From: JABCYV01 sp963696025
GTDB taxonomy: Bacteria > Acidobacteriota > Terriglobia > Terriglobales > Acidobacteriaceae
Direction of reading: 5' to 3'
DNA: 64,000 bases
Assembly: GCA_963696025.1 (NCBI GenBank)
Contig: CAVOII010000004.1
Location: 806,001-870,000 of the forward strand
This document shows, piece after piece, positions 17,471 to 25,569 of the stretch (positions are counted from its first letter, which is position 1; each line of letters opens with the position of its first letter). The notes beneath the pieces are model-generated. The model worked only from the letters and a program-made list of their open reading frames with translations. It was not told the origin of the DNA and made no database searches. Both the position numbers and the translations under genes were made by a program.

Positions 17471-18145
17471 ATGCCCGACCAGATCAAGGCAGTGTTCTTT
17501 GACGTTGGCAGTACGCTTCTTTTCCTCGATTGGCAGCGAATTCTAGCCCCGCTTCAGCAAAGAAAACCGTCGCCCAGCCGCGATCAACTGCTGGCGATCG
17601 AGCGCAAAACCAAGATCCACTTTGACGCGATCATGCAGCAGGGCGGCGGGGTGGATCACGGATTCTGGTACATGTTTTACTCGCGCCTGTTCGAAGAACT
17701 GGACTTCCGAGATGACCAACTGCGCGACCGCCTGGTGGACGCCACGCGAAGTTCTGCCAATTGGTGCGTCGTCCGTCGGGGGACACGCGAAGCTCTGCAA
17801 CGTTTGGGACAACGCTATCCGCTCGGTGTGATCTCCAATGCCGACGGAAAAATTGCCGCCATCCTCGAGCGATGCGGCATCGCCGATTGCTTTGCCACCA
17901 TCACGGACTCCGGCCTCGTGGGCCACGAAAAGCCGCATCCGGCGATTTTTGAGAGGGCCTTGCACAGCATTGGGAGCCCAGCAGGACAGAGTTTGTATGT
18001 CGGCGATATATATTCCGTGGACTATCTAGGCGCTACCCGCGCCGGAATGCAGGCGATCCTGTTCGATGTGGCCGGAACTTATCGGGAGACGGGTTTGCCG
18101 CGTGTGGAGTCGCTCGAGGAGTTGGAGAGACAATTGGGCGCATAG
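17471..18145 (+). CDS. HAD-family hydrolase
   Basis: A 224-residue haloacid-dehalogenase-like phosphatase. The start is ATG at 17471; an earlier TTG is less likely. Motif I is F-F-D-V-G-S-T-L (the second Asp of the usual DxD is replaced by Gly, as in some HAD members). Motif II is G-V-I-S-N-A-D, and the motif III/IV lysine and acidic residues are in V-G-H-E-K-P-H-P-A-I-F and Y-V-G-D-I-Y-S-V-D. The helical cap sits between motifs I and II. The substrate is unknown. The loss of the general acid/base Asp should slow phosphatase activity. Confidence 0.8.
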   Translation: MPDQIKAVFFDVGSTLLFLDWQRILAPLQQRKPSPSRDQLLAIERKTKIHFDAIMQQGGGVDHGFWYMFYSRLFEELDFRDDQLRDRLVDATRSSANWCVVRRGTREALQRLGQRYPLGVISNADGKIAAILERCGIADCFATITDSGLVGHEKPHPAIFERALHSIGSPAGQSLYVGDIYSVDYLGATRAGMQAILFDVAGTYRETGLPRVESLEELERQLGA

Positions 18146-18171
18146 CAACGTCCTGAAGAAACCATTTTGTT

Positions 18172-18260
18172 GTCATCCCGAGCGATGCGAGGGATCTGTA
18201 GTTCCATCGTAATTCAAGCGAAAATGCAGATTCCTCGTCGCTCCGCTCCTCGGAATGACA
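18172..18260. repeat. two-armed palindromic repeat element
   Basis: The left arm (18172-18198) begins GTCATCCCGAGCGATGCGAG; the right arm (18227-18260) ends CTCCTCGGAATGACA. The arms are imperfect inverted copies separated by about 28 nt. The element is of the same family as those at 5645 and 6371. It lies just after the HAD gene and before the end of bshC. Confidence 0.7.
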
Positions 18261-18337
18261 TGGTTCTGAGACTTTCAACAAACGCCCTGAATAAGAGAAG
18301 GCAGTTATCTTCCTGAGCCGACGCGGGTCCGGAGGAT

Positions 18338-19978
18338 TTAGAGGGAAATCACCTGGTGATCGAAGCAGTCGGTGTGGATGCTGTCGTACAGGTTCCGCAG
18401 AAGCTCATTGCCGTAACGCGCGACGAAGTAGATCCCGGCAATCTCGCGCTCCTGGAGAACCTTGTTGGGACACAGCCCATTACTGAGCAGCTCGGCGTGG
18501 CGTGCAAGTACTTCACTTTGGCGCAACTCGGCGCGGGCGGCGCGGGACCGCAATTGCTCGAGCTGGTGACGCACTTTCGACTCAGCGTTGCTTGCCGCCT
18601 CAACCAAAGTCTTGTCCAAACGCGCCAAAGCATCGCGGATGGTGGCGAGCGATTTCGCGAAAGCCATGTAAGCTTGATCGAATGCGACCTGCACTTCTTG
18701 CGGCAGAGTACGTTGCGCCAGGATCTCGCGTAAAGCTTCCGGGCCCTGGAAAAGATCGGGTAATCCCACTCCATAACGCTCAAGTAACGCTTGAAGCTTC
18801 GGCACGACGATGCTGGCAGAAAAACGTGGAACGATAGGCGTTACCCGCCCGAGCAGCGCCTGGTATACGACCGCAGCCTGGGCAAAATAAGCGACTTCCG
18901 CCGCCCCGCCGGTGTAGGCAAGCGTTGGCAACAGATAGTCTTGGACTATAGGCCGCAGCAGCACGTTGGCGCTAAAATTTTGGGGCGCCGATGCGATACG
19001 CTGAAGCAGCTCCTGCTGCGAAATTCTTTCCTCTGCGACGAGAAACTCCACCACGTCCGAGTTCCCGTTCGATCGCCGGTGTATCGCCACGCGAGCGCCC
19101 TCGCGGAGCGTAAAGAGCAGAGCCGAACTAGGAGTAACTTTCACCTGCTGGTTGTACCCGGCGGCTTCCAGGTCCTTGCCTCTAGCCAGTAAAGCTTCAT
19201 CGATCTCGGCGGTGCGTTCGATGGCAGCGCGATAGATCGGCTCCGCCATGTGATGGAGTTCAGGATCGGAGGCATCGAGCAGGATTACGCCCCACTCTCC
19301 GAAAAGACGCGCGAACAGGCGGGCGAATCCGCTGCCAAAGTTCTCCCCCGGACGGTACGCGTCGCGCAGAAAACTGGTGACTTCGGAATCGCCCAGAATA
19401 GCGGCTGCAGTTTCAACGACGGGCTCGATTTCCGGACCGAAAGTTATCATCCCCACAGGCGCATCCGGAACGGCGTGAGTGGGCACGGTCAGCCTCTGGA
19501 GCGAGCCATCCGGACCCGGCATCGCGACTTGGTTCGCTTCGGCGAGATCGTGGTCGGTGGCCGCCAACCAGAATATCGGAACGGCCTCCACGCCCGCTCT
19601 GGTGGCCTCATTGGCCAGCTTGACTGCCGTGAGCGCCTTAAAAATCGAAAACAGGGGCCCCCCGAAGAGTGCGACCTGCTGGCCGGTCACGATGGCAGAA
19701 GCACCGGAGCGAAACCGTCCGATGTTTTCCAGCGTCTGCGCCGACGCTGCCCAATTCTTGTTCTGGCGTTCCAGGATGTTCGCGACCCTTGCTCGGCGAG
19801 CCCGCTCATAACGCAAATTGGCTGTTTCGTCTGTTATCCATTCTGTGAATCGCGGAGTGTGCGGGTAGAAGGGGTGAACTTTAGGCGAGTAGGAGAGAAA
19901 GTCGAGGAAAAGACGCGTGGTATGGGGGATTTGGCCGAACGGTAAACATTGCGACTTCACTGGCAGTTCTCCTGACAT
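18338..19978 (-). CDS. bshC: bacillithiol biosynthesis cysteine-adding enzyme BshC
   Basis: A 546-residue BshC, the putative ligase that adds cysteine to glucosaminyl-malate in the last step of bacillithiol synthesis. Family blocks are intact: I-V-T-G-Q-Q-V-A-L-F-G-G-P-L-F near residue 95, W-L-A-A-T-D-H-D-L-A-E-A-N near 145, N-V-L-L-R-P-I-V-Q-D near 345, and A-Y-T-G-G-A-A-E-V-A-Y-F-A-Q near 360. The C-terminal coiled coil includes L-E-Q-L-R-S-R-A-A-R-A-E-L-R. The gene stands alone; bshA and bshB are not in the window. It points to a bacillithiol-making bacterium, which fits acidobacteria. Confidence 0.92.
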   Translation of the reverse strand: MSGELPVKSQCLPFGQIPHTTRLFLDFLSYSPKVHPFYPHTPRFTEWITDETANLRYERARRARVANILERQNKNWAASAQTLENIGRFRSGASAIVTGQQVALFGGPLFSIFKALTAVKLANEATRAGVEAVPIFWLAATDHDLAEANQVAMPGPDGSLQRLTVPTHAVPDAPVGMITFGPEIEPVVETAAAILGDSEVTSFLRDAYRPGENFGSGFARLFARLFGEWGVILLDASDPELHHMAEPIYRAAIERTAEIDEALLARGKDLEAAGYNQQVKVTPSSALLFTLREGARVAIHRRSNGNSDVVEFLVAEERISQQELLQRIASAPQNFSANVLLRPIVQDYLLPTLAYTGGAAEVAYFAQAAVVYQALLGRVTPIVPRFSASIVVPKLQALLERYGVGLPDLFQGPEALREILAQRTLPQEVQVAFDQAYMAFAKSLATIRDALARLDKTLVEAASNAESKVRHQLEQLRSRAARAELRQSEVLARHAELLSNGLCPNKVLQEREIAGIYFVARYGNELLRNLYDSIHTDCFDHQVISL

Positions 19979-20232
19979 CGTTGGACGTTGGAAGTCATGC
20001 GCTGGTTAGTCGCCCTATTCTACGCATTTACGCTGTACGTTCAGATGTCGGAAAAGGCGGCGGGATGCAAAAAGCTCTGGTTGCGCCGGAAGGCGGATAA
20101 GGGGTGCTGGAGCCTCATCACCCTTGCTTCGGCGGCATTTGTTGAATCAGGAGAAGTGCCTTCGAGCAGAATTGCGAGATCAAGATCCTCCGACGCCGCA
20201 TACTCATGATTTTGCATCTAAGCCCTGGTAAG
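19979..20232. other. intergenic upstream of ssrA
   Basis: About 250 nt between bshC and the tmRNA promoter. A 73-codon plus-strand frame here has no ribosome site, no family similarity and an odd composition, so I do not call it a gene. No other element is recognised. Confidence 0.4.
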
Positions 20233-20261
20233 TTGACTTCCAATGGGTTGCCACCTAGATT
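20233..20261 (+). promoter_or_regulatory. probable sigma-70-type promoter of ssrA
   Basis: TTGACT (20233-20238) and TAGATT (20256-20261) are separated by 17 nt. Initiation would be expected near 20268, giving a leader of about 28 nt to be removed by RNase P before the mature 5' end at 20296. Confidence 0.55.
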
Positions 20262-20295
20262 GGAAGTAGTTCTTTACACGGCCAATCCCACCAGT

Positions 20296-20663
20296 GGGGG
20301 CGTCACGGCTTCGACGGAGATGCTTGCGGCCAAGAGGCATGCCGGGGTGCACACACCCGTAATCGTGGGCAAAATGATAATTGCCAATCAACAAATGGCA
20401 TACGCAGCCTAATTAATTAGGCAGCCGCTCTCCACCGCTTCGCCCTTGGGCGGTGAGCGAGCGTCACACAGAGGGCTGCTCTTCCCTGCTACGTCTGGGC
20501 AGAGAGGCTAAGATCTCAGGCTAGCGGTAACCGTTTCTTGTCCGTTCTGAGCGGGGGCCGCGAACGTCCCAGGGTAATGCCTGGGGCATGAACCGGAATA
20601 AGCATGTAGTCTCTTGACCAGTAACATTTTCGGACGCGGGTTCGACTCCCGCCGCCTCCACCA
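20296..20663 (+). ncRNA. ssrA: transfer-messenger RNA
   Basis: A one-piece tmRNA of 368 nt that rescues stalled ribosomes with SmpB. The 5' end GGGGGCGTCACGGCTTCGAC and the 3' end pair into a tRNA-Ala-like acceptor: GGGGGCG (20296-20302) with CGCCTCC (20653-20659). This includes the G3-U70 wobble that alanyl-tRNA synthetase reads. The T arm is GCGGG-TTCGACT-CCCGC, and the terminal CCA is encoded (20661-20663). The peptide-tag frame is at 20383-20412. A partial copy of the 3' end lies at 23195-23230, suggesting the gene is an integration target. Confidence 0.95.
20383..20412 (+). other. tmRNA tag reading frame (ANQQMAYAA)
   Basis: GCC-AAT-CAA-CAA-ATG-GCA-TAC-GCA-GCC-TAA encodes A-N-Q-Q-M-A-Y-A-A. 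The frame is assigned by the terminal A-Y-A-A-stop and the leading A-N, both usual in tmRNA tags. A second in-frame-looking stop (TAA TTAA) follows. The hydrophobic A-A end would be read by ClpXP-type proteases. Confidence 0.85.
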
Positions 20664-20664
20664 C
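20629..20664 (+). repeat. direct repeat copy 1 (attL-like, 3' end of ssrA)
   Basis: These 36 nt cover the T arm, 3' acceptor strand and CCA of the tmRNA. They are repeated identically at 23195-23230 in the same orientation. Weaker similarity continues for about 35 nt further upstream in both copies (AATAAG...AGTCTCT...GACCAG). Confidence 0.8.
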
Positions 20665-20730
20665 TTCCTTCCAGCTTTTTGCAAAGGTTCGAACAGATCC
20701 ACCATCCAGCATCGGTGATAGCCTGATTTC

Positions 20731-22041
20731 GTGGCAAAAGAAACTGCCAGTAAGGTGCTCTTGGTTGAGGGACGCGACGTCCATATAACGCATCCCGAGA
20801 AGCTATATTTTTCATCGCAGGCGCAAGTCACCAAGCTCGATCTCATTCAGTACTACCTTTCCGTTGCGCCCGGCGCGCTGGCTGGAATCCAGGATCGCCC
20901 GATCGTTCTCAAACGTTTTGTTGACGGCGCCGAGGCAGAAGCGTTTTATCAAAAGCGTGCCCCCACCCAGCGGCCATCCTGGCTGCGAACCGTCACACTG
21001 TCGTTCCCTTCGGGTCGAATAGCGGAAGAGGTCGTCGTGGACGGTGCGGCTGGACTCGCCTGGATCGTGAATCTTGGTTGCATCGAGCTGCACCCGCATC
21101 CCGTACGCTCAGGCGATCTTGATCATCCCGACGAACTGCGAATCGATCTCGATCCGATTCCGGGGGTTAGGTGGGACGATGTGCGGCGTGTCGCTCTCGA
21201 AGTGCAAGCGCTGCTCCAGGAGCTGGGGCTTCGCGGCTGGCCTAAAACCAGTGGTTCGCGCGGCATGCATGTCAACGTACGTATCGAACCGCGCTGGACG
21301 TTCACCGAAGTGCGTCGAGCCGCCGTCGCTTTGTCGCGTGCAGTGGAACGGCGCGCGCCGACTCTGGCCAGCTCGAAATGGTGGAAGGAAGAACGTCATG
21401 GCGTCTTTCTTGACTACAACCAGAATGCGAAGGACCGGACTACTTGCTCTGCCTATTCGGTACGTCCGCTTCCTGATGCACGTGTTTCGACGCCGCTTAA
21501 CTGGAATGAGGTTCCTGACTGTGATCCCGCTGATTTCACGATCTTCACAGTCCCGCAGCGTTTCGCAAAGATGGGCAATCCGCACGCGGGCATGAATGAC
21601 ACGCCCGGCTCGCTGGAGAAATTGCTCGATCTTGCCGAGAAAGACGAAGCTGCCGGTCTTGGGGACGCACCCTGGCCACCGCACTTCCGAAAAATGGAAG
21701 GGGAGGCGCCTCGCGTAATGCCTTCTCGCGCGAAATCAGAGGTAAAGAAACCGCGAATCAAGATGCCGCTCATCGTTGTGGCTAACTCTCCCGATAAGGC
21801 GGCCGCACTAGCAGGTCTCGAACGGTGGAAAGCGAAATATGCTCAGATCGCCGAATATCTTGCGGTAGACGATGTGCTGGTTGACTCTATGCGAGGTAGG
21901 TCGTCGACATGGACCCGCATTCGCGTCAACTTGCGTCACGTGCCCGAAGCGCAGAGGCCGCAACAAGAAACCCCCGATCCTGATGATGATCCAACACGGG
22001 AATGGCGTGAGTGGCACAAGAAGAGGAAATCAGAGAAGTAA
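20731..22041 (+). CDS. LigD-type polymerase/primase domain protein
   Basis: A 436-residue stand-alone version of the polymerase domain of bacterial DNA ligase D, an archaeo-eukaryotic primase fold used in non-homologous end joining. It starts with GTG. The catalytic D139-L-D141 is in L-R-I-D-L-D-P, the S-G-S-R-G-M-H-V block ends at H180, and a third acidic residue is in H-G-V-F-L-D-Y-N-Q-N. Residues beyond about 300 form a charged tail (A-K-S-E-V-K-K-P-R) not needed for the fold. Its stop is 1 nt from that of the convergent ligase gene. No Ku gene is present. It lies between the two ssrA 3' ends. Confidence 0.88.
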   Translation: MAKETASKVLLVEGRDVHITHPEKLYFSSQAQVTKLDLIQYYLSVAPGALAGIQDRPIVLKRFVDGAEAEAFYQKRAPTQRPSWLRTVTLSFPSGRIAEEVVVDGAAGLAWIVNLGCIELHPHPVRSGDLDHPDELRIDLDPIPGVRWDDVRRVALEVQALLQELGLRGWPKTSGSRGMHVNVRIEPRWTFTEVRRAAVALSRAVERRAPTLASSKWWKEERHGVFLDYNQNAKDRTTCSAYSVRPLPDARVSTPLNWNEVPDCDPADFTIFTVPQRFAKMGNPHAGMNDTPGSLEKLLDLAEKDEAAGLGDAPWPPHFRKMEGEAPRVMPSRAKSEVKKPRIKMPLIVVANSPDKAAALAGLERWKAKYAQIAEYLAVDDVLVDSMRGRSSTWTRIRVNLRHVPEAQRPQQETPDPDDDPTREWREWHKKRKSEK

Positions 22042-22042
22042 C

Positions 22043-23131
22043 TCAGCGCCCGTGAGGGAAAATCGCTGCCAACTCCTGCGCTGGAACCACTTCAAGCTGC
22101 GCATAAGTACAATCGATCGGCTTCTTGTCGGCTCGCCATCTGCGGAACTGTGTCATATGGCGGAAGCGGCTCCCTTGCATGTGCTCGTAAGCGACTTCCA
22201 CTACCAGTTCGGGACGCAACGGCTCCCAGGACAAGTCCTTGCCTTGACTCCAGCGGCTCTGGCCACCCGGCATCCGCTTGACGCCCTCATCCGCCGTTAT
22301 TTCTGATTCCGCCCAGGCTTTCCACGGGTGAGCAGCGATCGCGTCTCGACGATACGGTTCGAGGAATTCCGCGAGTTCCAGCCGCTTCTTAGCAGTGAAG
22401 CTCGCGCAAACCCCAACGTGTTGCAAAGCGCCAGCGCCGTCGAACAGGCCTAGCAACAATGAACCGATCAGGGTGCGATCACCTTTTTTATACCAACGAA
22501 ATCCTGCAACTACGCAATCGCAGTCGCGCTCATGTTTCACCTTCAGCATCACGCGCTTGTTGGGCTCGTAGGTTCCTGAAGAATCCTTGGCCATGACGCC
22601 GTCAAGACCCGCGCCCTCAAAGCGGCGAAACCAGTCTGCGGCTATAGTGCGGTCGCTGGTTGCCGGGGTTAGATGGATGGGCGGCGGCGCCGATGAAAGC
22701 AGCAATTCCAGTTCGCGGCGCCGGGTTTGGAAAGACTCGCTCCGAAGATCACGATCGCCTAGGCAAAGCAGGTCGAAGAAGACGAACGACGCTGGAATTT
22801 GGCCAGACAAAAGCTTCACCCGTGATGCGGCAGGATGGAGCCGTAGTTGCAGCGCGTCAAAATCGAGCCCATCGTTCTTGACGATGACCATCTCTCCGTC
22901 GAGGACGCAGCGAGGAGGAAGCGCCGAGCGTAACTGCTCTAGAAGCTCAGGAAAATAACGGTTTAGCGGCTTTTCGTCGCGACTCTGGATAAGGATCTCA
23001 TCTCCATCGCGAAACACCAACGCACGAAATCCGTCCCACTTTGGTTCGAAAACCCAATTCTCACCAGCTGGTAATTCATCAACACGCTTGGCAAGCATCG
23101 GCAAGATCGGTGGGTTCACCGCAAGGTCCAT
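22043..23131 (-). CDS. ATP-dependent DNA ligase, LigD/LigC type
   Basis: A 362-residue ligase. The adenylated lysine is K31 in E-P-K-W-D-G (KxDG), followed by the nucleotidyltransferase motifs L-D-G-E-M-V-I, S-F-V-F-F-D-L-L, D-G-V-M-A-K-D-S and V-M-L-K-V-K. The C-terminal OB fold includes V-V-A-G-F-R-W-Y-K-K and the E-P-L-R-P-E-L-V-V-E-V-A-Y-E motif of LigD ligases. Together with the adjacent polymerase gene it supplies two of the three activities that LigD joins in one chain elsewhere; the nuclease domain and Ku are absent here. Confidence 0.9.
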   Translation of the reverse strand: MDLAVNPPILPMLAKRVDELPAGENWVFEPKWDGFRALVFRDGDEILIQSRDEKPLNRYFPELLEQLRSALPPRCVLDGEMVIVKNDGLDFDALQLRLHPAASRVKLLSGQIPASFVFFDLLCLGDRDLRSESFQTRRRELELLLSSAPPPIHLTPATSDRTIAADWFRRFEGAGLDGVMAKDSSGTYEPNKRVMLKVKHERDCDCVVAGFRWYKKGDRTLIGSLLLGLFDGAGALQHVGVCASFTAKKRLELAEFLEPYRRDAIAAHPWKAWAESEITADEGVKRMPGGQSRWSQGKDLSWEPLRPELVVEVAYEHMQGSRFRHMTQFRRWRADKKPIDCTYAQLEVVPAQELAAIFPHGR

Positions 23132-23194
23132 TCCTCATGGTAAGCCAACGTCTGGCGCCGGAACGCGAATAAGTATTGCAGTCTCTGACCAGAA

Positions 23195-23230
23195 TTCGGA
23201 CGCGGGTTCGACTCCCGCCGCCTCCACCAC
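23195..23230 (+). repeat. direct repeat copy 2 (attR-like, ssrA 3'-end remnant)
   Basis: Identical to 20629-20664, the last 35 nt of tmRNA plus one base. Upstream, AATAAGTATTGCAGTCTCTG resembles the corresponding tmRNA stretch with substitutions and gaps. It is not a gene: the rest of the tmRNA is missing. Confidence 0.8.
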
Positions 23231-23309
23231 AACTTTTTCCAACCTACATTCCACAGCTCTGCGGTAAACCCGGCGGGGGGCTCCGCACAAATCCCGTTAG
23301 GGGATAGTT

Positions 23310-23347
23310 GTCGCGGTAGGGACGACCATCACTGATCGCCCCCCGCA
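23310..23347 (-). ncRNA. outer intron domain VI
   Basis: The minus strand starts TGCGGGGGGCGATC and ends GGTCGTCCCTACCGCGAC. The upper stem pairs GGGGCGATC with GGTCGTCCC (one G-U and one U-G). The lower stem pairs GCGG with CCGC, leaving a bulged U-A. The bulged A (23317) is 8 nt from the 3' end, the normal branch-point distance. Confidence 0.75.
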
Positions 23348-24178
23348 GTCGGGTAGGACAGTGGCGCGTAGCGGGCTTCGAATGAATGCCGACGTTTGCA
23401 CCGTCCCCCCTATCATTCCGTACGGCGGGTTTTCCCCAGTACGGCTGGAAGGCTGACATGTCAGACAGGGTCTGCCCAGTGCATCGACAGCTTAAGCCTG
23501 CTCCCGGCATTCGCCGATGGATGTCTGGTTTATCTCCGTCCTTCGCACACCGCGTAGTCAGAGTCGGTTGTCCTGCACACTGTGTCGGGCCGATGACTCT
23601 TTAGGTGTGCCGCCATGGAGTGGGGTTATACTCCGCCCCAGGGGCCCTCGCTCCGGCCCGGGTTATTCTGTCCCAGGCCATCAACACTTATTGGCCCCAT
23701 CCGACCCACTCGCAGGCACATCACGATTTCGCCGTCTCTGCGACTTATACGCGATGCCTTCGCTGTGCGGGAGCGCCTAGGCGACCCGCGAGTGGTTCCG
23801 AGCTTTCGCTGCACATTCCTTCCCGACATGCCGTCCCCTATGTCCCCGGGGAGATCGAAATCGTACTCATCCAGTTTCTCGATTCCGACATCGGCCTTCA
23901 CCGAGATCTGAGCGGCTCGGCTCTCCCATGTATCCTGCCATCCGTTTCTAGCAGGGCTCGTATTTCGGGGCTTACTGGTTCGCATTCGCTACGGCCTGTC
24001 CGGTCGCTCGCCCCTCTGACGGATCGACCAGGATTTCTCCCAGCCACAGGGGCTTTTACATCCAGGCTTTCCACGAGTCGGTCACCCTTCTCGCTGCTGG
24101 ATATAACTACGACAGTCACTGGACCTTCTCTGTCGGTGGGACTTGCACCCACTGAAATGGCAACTATCGTCGCTGCAC
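23348..24178 (-). mobile_element. inner ORF-less group II intron nested between domains V and VI of the outer intron
   Basis: On the minus strand it begins GTGCAGCG and ends CCCGAC. A domain-I hairpin AGTGGGTGCAAGTCCCACC lies about 30 nt in. Putative EBS2 TACGAGC (23962-23956) and EBS1 CAGATCT (23910-23904) are complementary to GCTCGTA (24193-24187) and GGATCTG (24185-24179) just before the insertion. Those target bases are the 3' strand of the outer domain V. Domain V is 23447-23414 (CAGCCGTAC, TGGG, GAAAA, CCCG, two-base bulge, GTACGG), exactly 34 nt. Domain VI follows with GGACGGTG pairing CACTGTCC and a bulged A at 23354, 7 nt from the end. There is no internal ORF. It could only move with a trans-acting maturase. 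Confidence 0.75.
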
Positions 24179-24212
24179 CAGATCCGTACGAGCGCGTCTA
24201 CGCATACGGCTC
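24179..24212 (-). ncRNA. outer intron domain V
   Basis: A 34-nt hairpin on the minus strand beginning GAGCCGTATGCG, with loop TAGA and 3' strand ending TACGGATCTG. The catalytic AGC triad is present. The lower stem pairs GAGCCGTA with TACGGATC with one G-A mismatch. It starts one base after the reverse transcriptase stop codon and ends exactly where the inner intron begins. Confidence 0.8.
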
Positions 24213-25569
24213 TTACGAAGGATGAGTGGCGTAGAAGCGGGCATCGGGATAGGGGTGCAGAACGCGGGGAGGAGGAATCCATCGGTGTAAGACTGGGGTA
24301 AGATGTTCCCAACGCATCTGTGCGCGCTGGCTGCGGCGGACCAAAACACGGCGGACCAAAACACTCTGCCATAGCCTACACACGCGAAGTTTGAAGATGC
24401 GCAACTGCATCGTGTTCCCGGGAACCGCATGGTATCGGTAATATCCCAGCACAACCCTCCGTAGCCAAGCACCGACCTCGGCCATGCGACTATGCATCCG
24501 GCGTTGAAGCTCAACCTTGATGGCTTTGAGTTTCGCAACCATTCGCTTCTTCGCAGTGATCCGCCATACGGTGAAGGTTCCGCTCTTGTGGCGTTGCCCA
24601 CAGTAGTGGGTAAAGCCCAGGAAGGTGAAGGTCTCTGCTTTTCCCTCTCCCCGCTTCTTCCGGTCGCGAGCGGCGAACCGCCCGAACTCGATCAGTCGGA
24701 TTTAATTCCAAGCCGAACTTCGCCAGCCGTTCCCGGAACTCTTGCAGGAAACGCTTGGCATCCGTTCGGTGCTGAAAACCCACCACAAAATCGTCAGCAT
24801 AGCGGACGACAACCGCATCGCCCTTTGCGACTTTCTTGCGCCAGACATCAGCCCATAGATCGAAGAGATAATGCAGATATACGTTGGCGAGCAGCGGCGA
24901 AACCACTGCTCCCTGCGGTGTACCCAGTTTCGTCTCCGTCCACGGGCCGTCTTCCGATACTCCCGCCTTCAGCCATTTTTGAATCAGGCGAAGTATCCGG
25001 CGATCGGCCACCCGATGCTCGATGAACCTCATCCTCCATTCGTGGCTCAGGTCATCGAAGAAGCCACGGATGTCGGCATCGAGCACCCAGTTCACCCGCT
25101 TCCTTTGGATGCCCACCGTCAGCGCGTCTAGCGCTTGATGCGGGCTGCGACCGGGACGAAACCCGTAGGAAAAGCCTTTGAAGTCGACCTCATAAATCTG
25201 ATTGAGGATCGTCACTACGGCTTGTTGGACCAGTTTGTCCTCCAGCGCCGCAATGCCCAGCGGACGTTGCCGTCCGTCGGCCTTCGGAATATAGACTCGT
25301 CGTGAGGGTTGAGCTCGATACACTCCACGGTGCACCCGACTGTGCAGATCGATAAGTCGATCCTCCAATCCGGTTTCATACTCCTGCCATGTCACGCCGT
25401 CTATGCCGGGCGAAGCTTGACGCTGAAGTGCGTAGAAGCTATCGCGCAGTAAGTCCACGCTCAGATGATGGAGCAATGCGCTGAACCGTTCCTGCTTCCC
25501 TTCTCTTGCTGCTTGCCGCACACCGTGCAATCCCTGGGACATGCGTTTCCCACTCTGGGTCGGGTACAT
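24213..25569 (-). pseudogene. group II intron reverse transcriptase/maturase, frameshifted
   Basis: The first frame (from ATG 25569, ribosome site AAGGAG in the leader) gives the RT domain: G-I-D-G-V-T near residue 54, R-R-V-Y-I-P-K-A-D-G near 90, G-F-S-Y-G-F-R-P-G, the active site Y257-A-D-D260, and G-T-P-Q-G-A-V-V-S-P-L-L-A-N. At about 24695-24699 the frame breaks inside L-E-L-N-P. The other frame then continues L-I-E-F-G-R-F-A-A-R-D-R-K-K-R, F-L-G-F-T-H-Y and the maturase X domain to the TAA at 24213. The break fits an 11-nt deletion removing a conserved D-K-T-R-like stretch. The protein is therefore not made in full length. There is no HNH endonuclease domain. Confidence 0.88.

Noticed and set aside
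19988..20209. 73-codon ORF upstream of ssrA
   Set aside because: No ribosome site or similarity; it only covers the intergenic space before the tmRNA promoter.
23195..23230. A second tmRNA or tRNA gene
   Set aside because: Only the T arm and 3' acceptor strand are present; there is no 5' partner or tag frame.
23605..24225. 206-codon plus-strand ORF
   Set aside because: It is antisense to the inner intron's structural RNA, has no ribosome site, and its composition matches the GC-rich stems. An artefact of the intron.
24213..25569. Retron or diversity-generating reverse transcriptase
   Set aside because: The YADD site, G-I-D-G-V-T opening, maturase X domain and adjacent domain V/VI are those of group II introns. 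No msr/msd or template/variable repeats are present.
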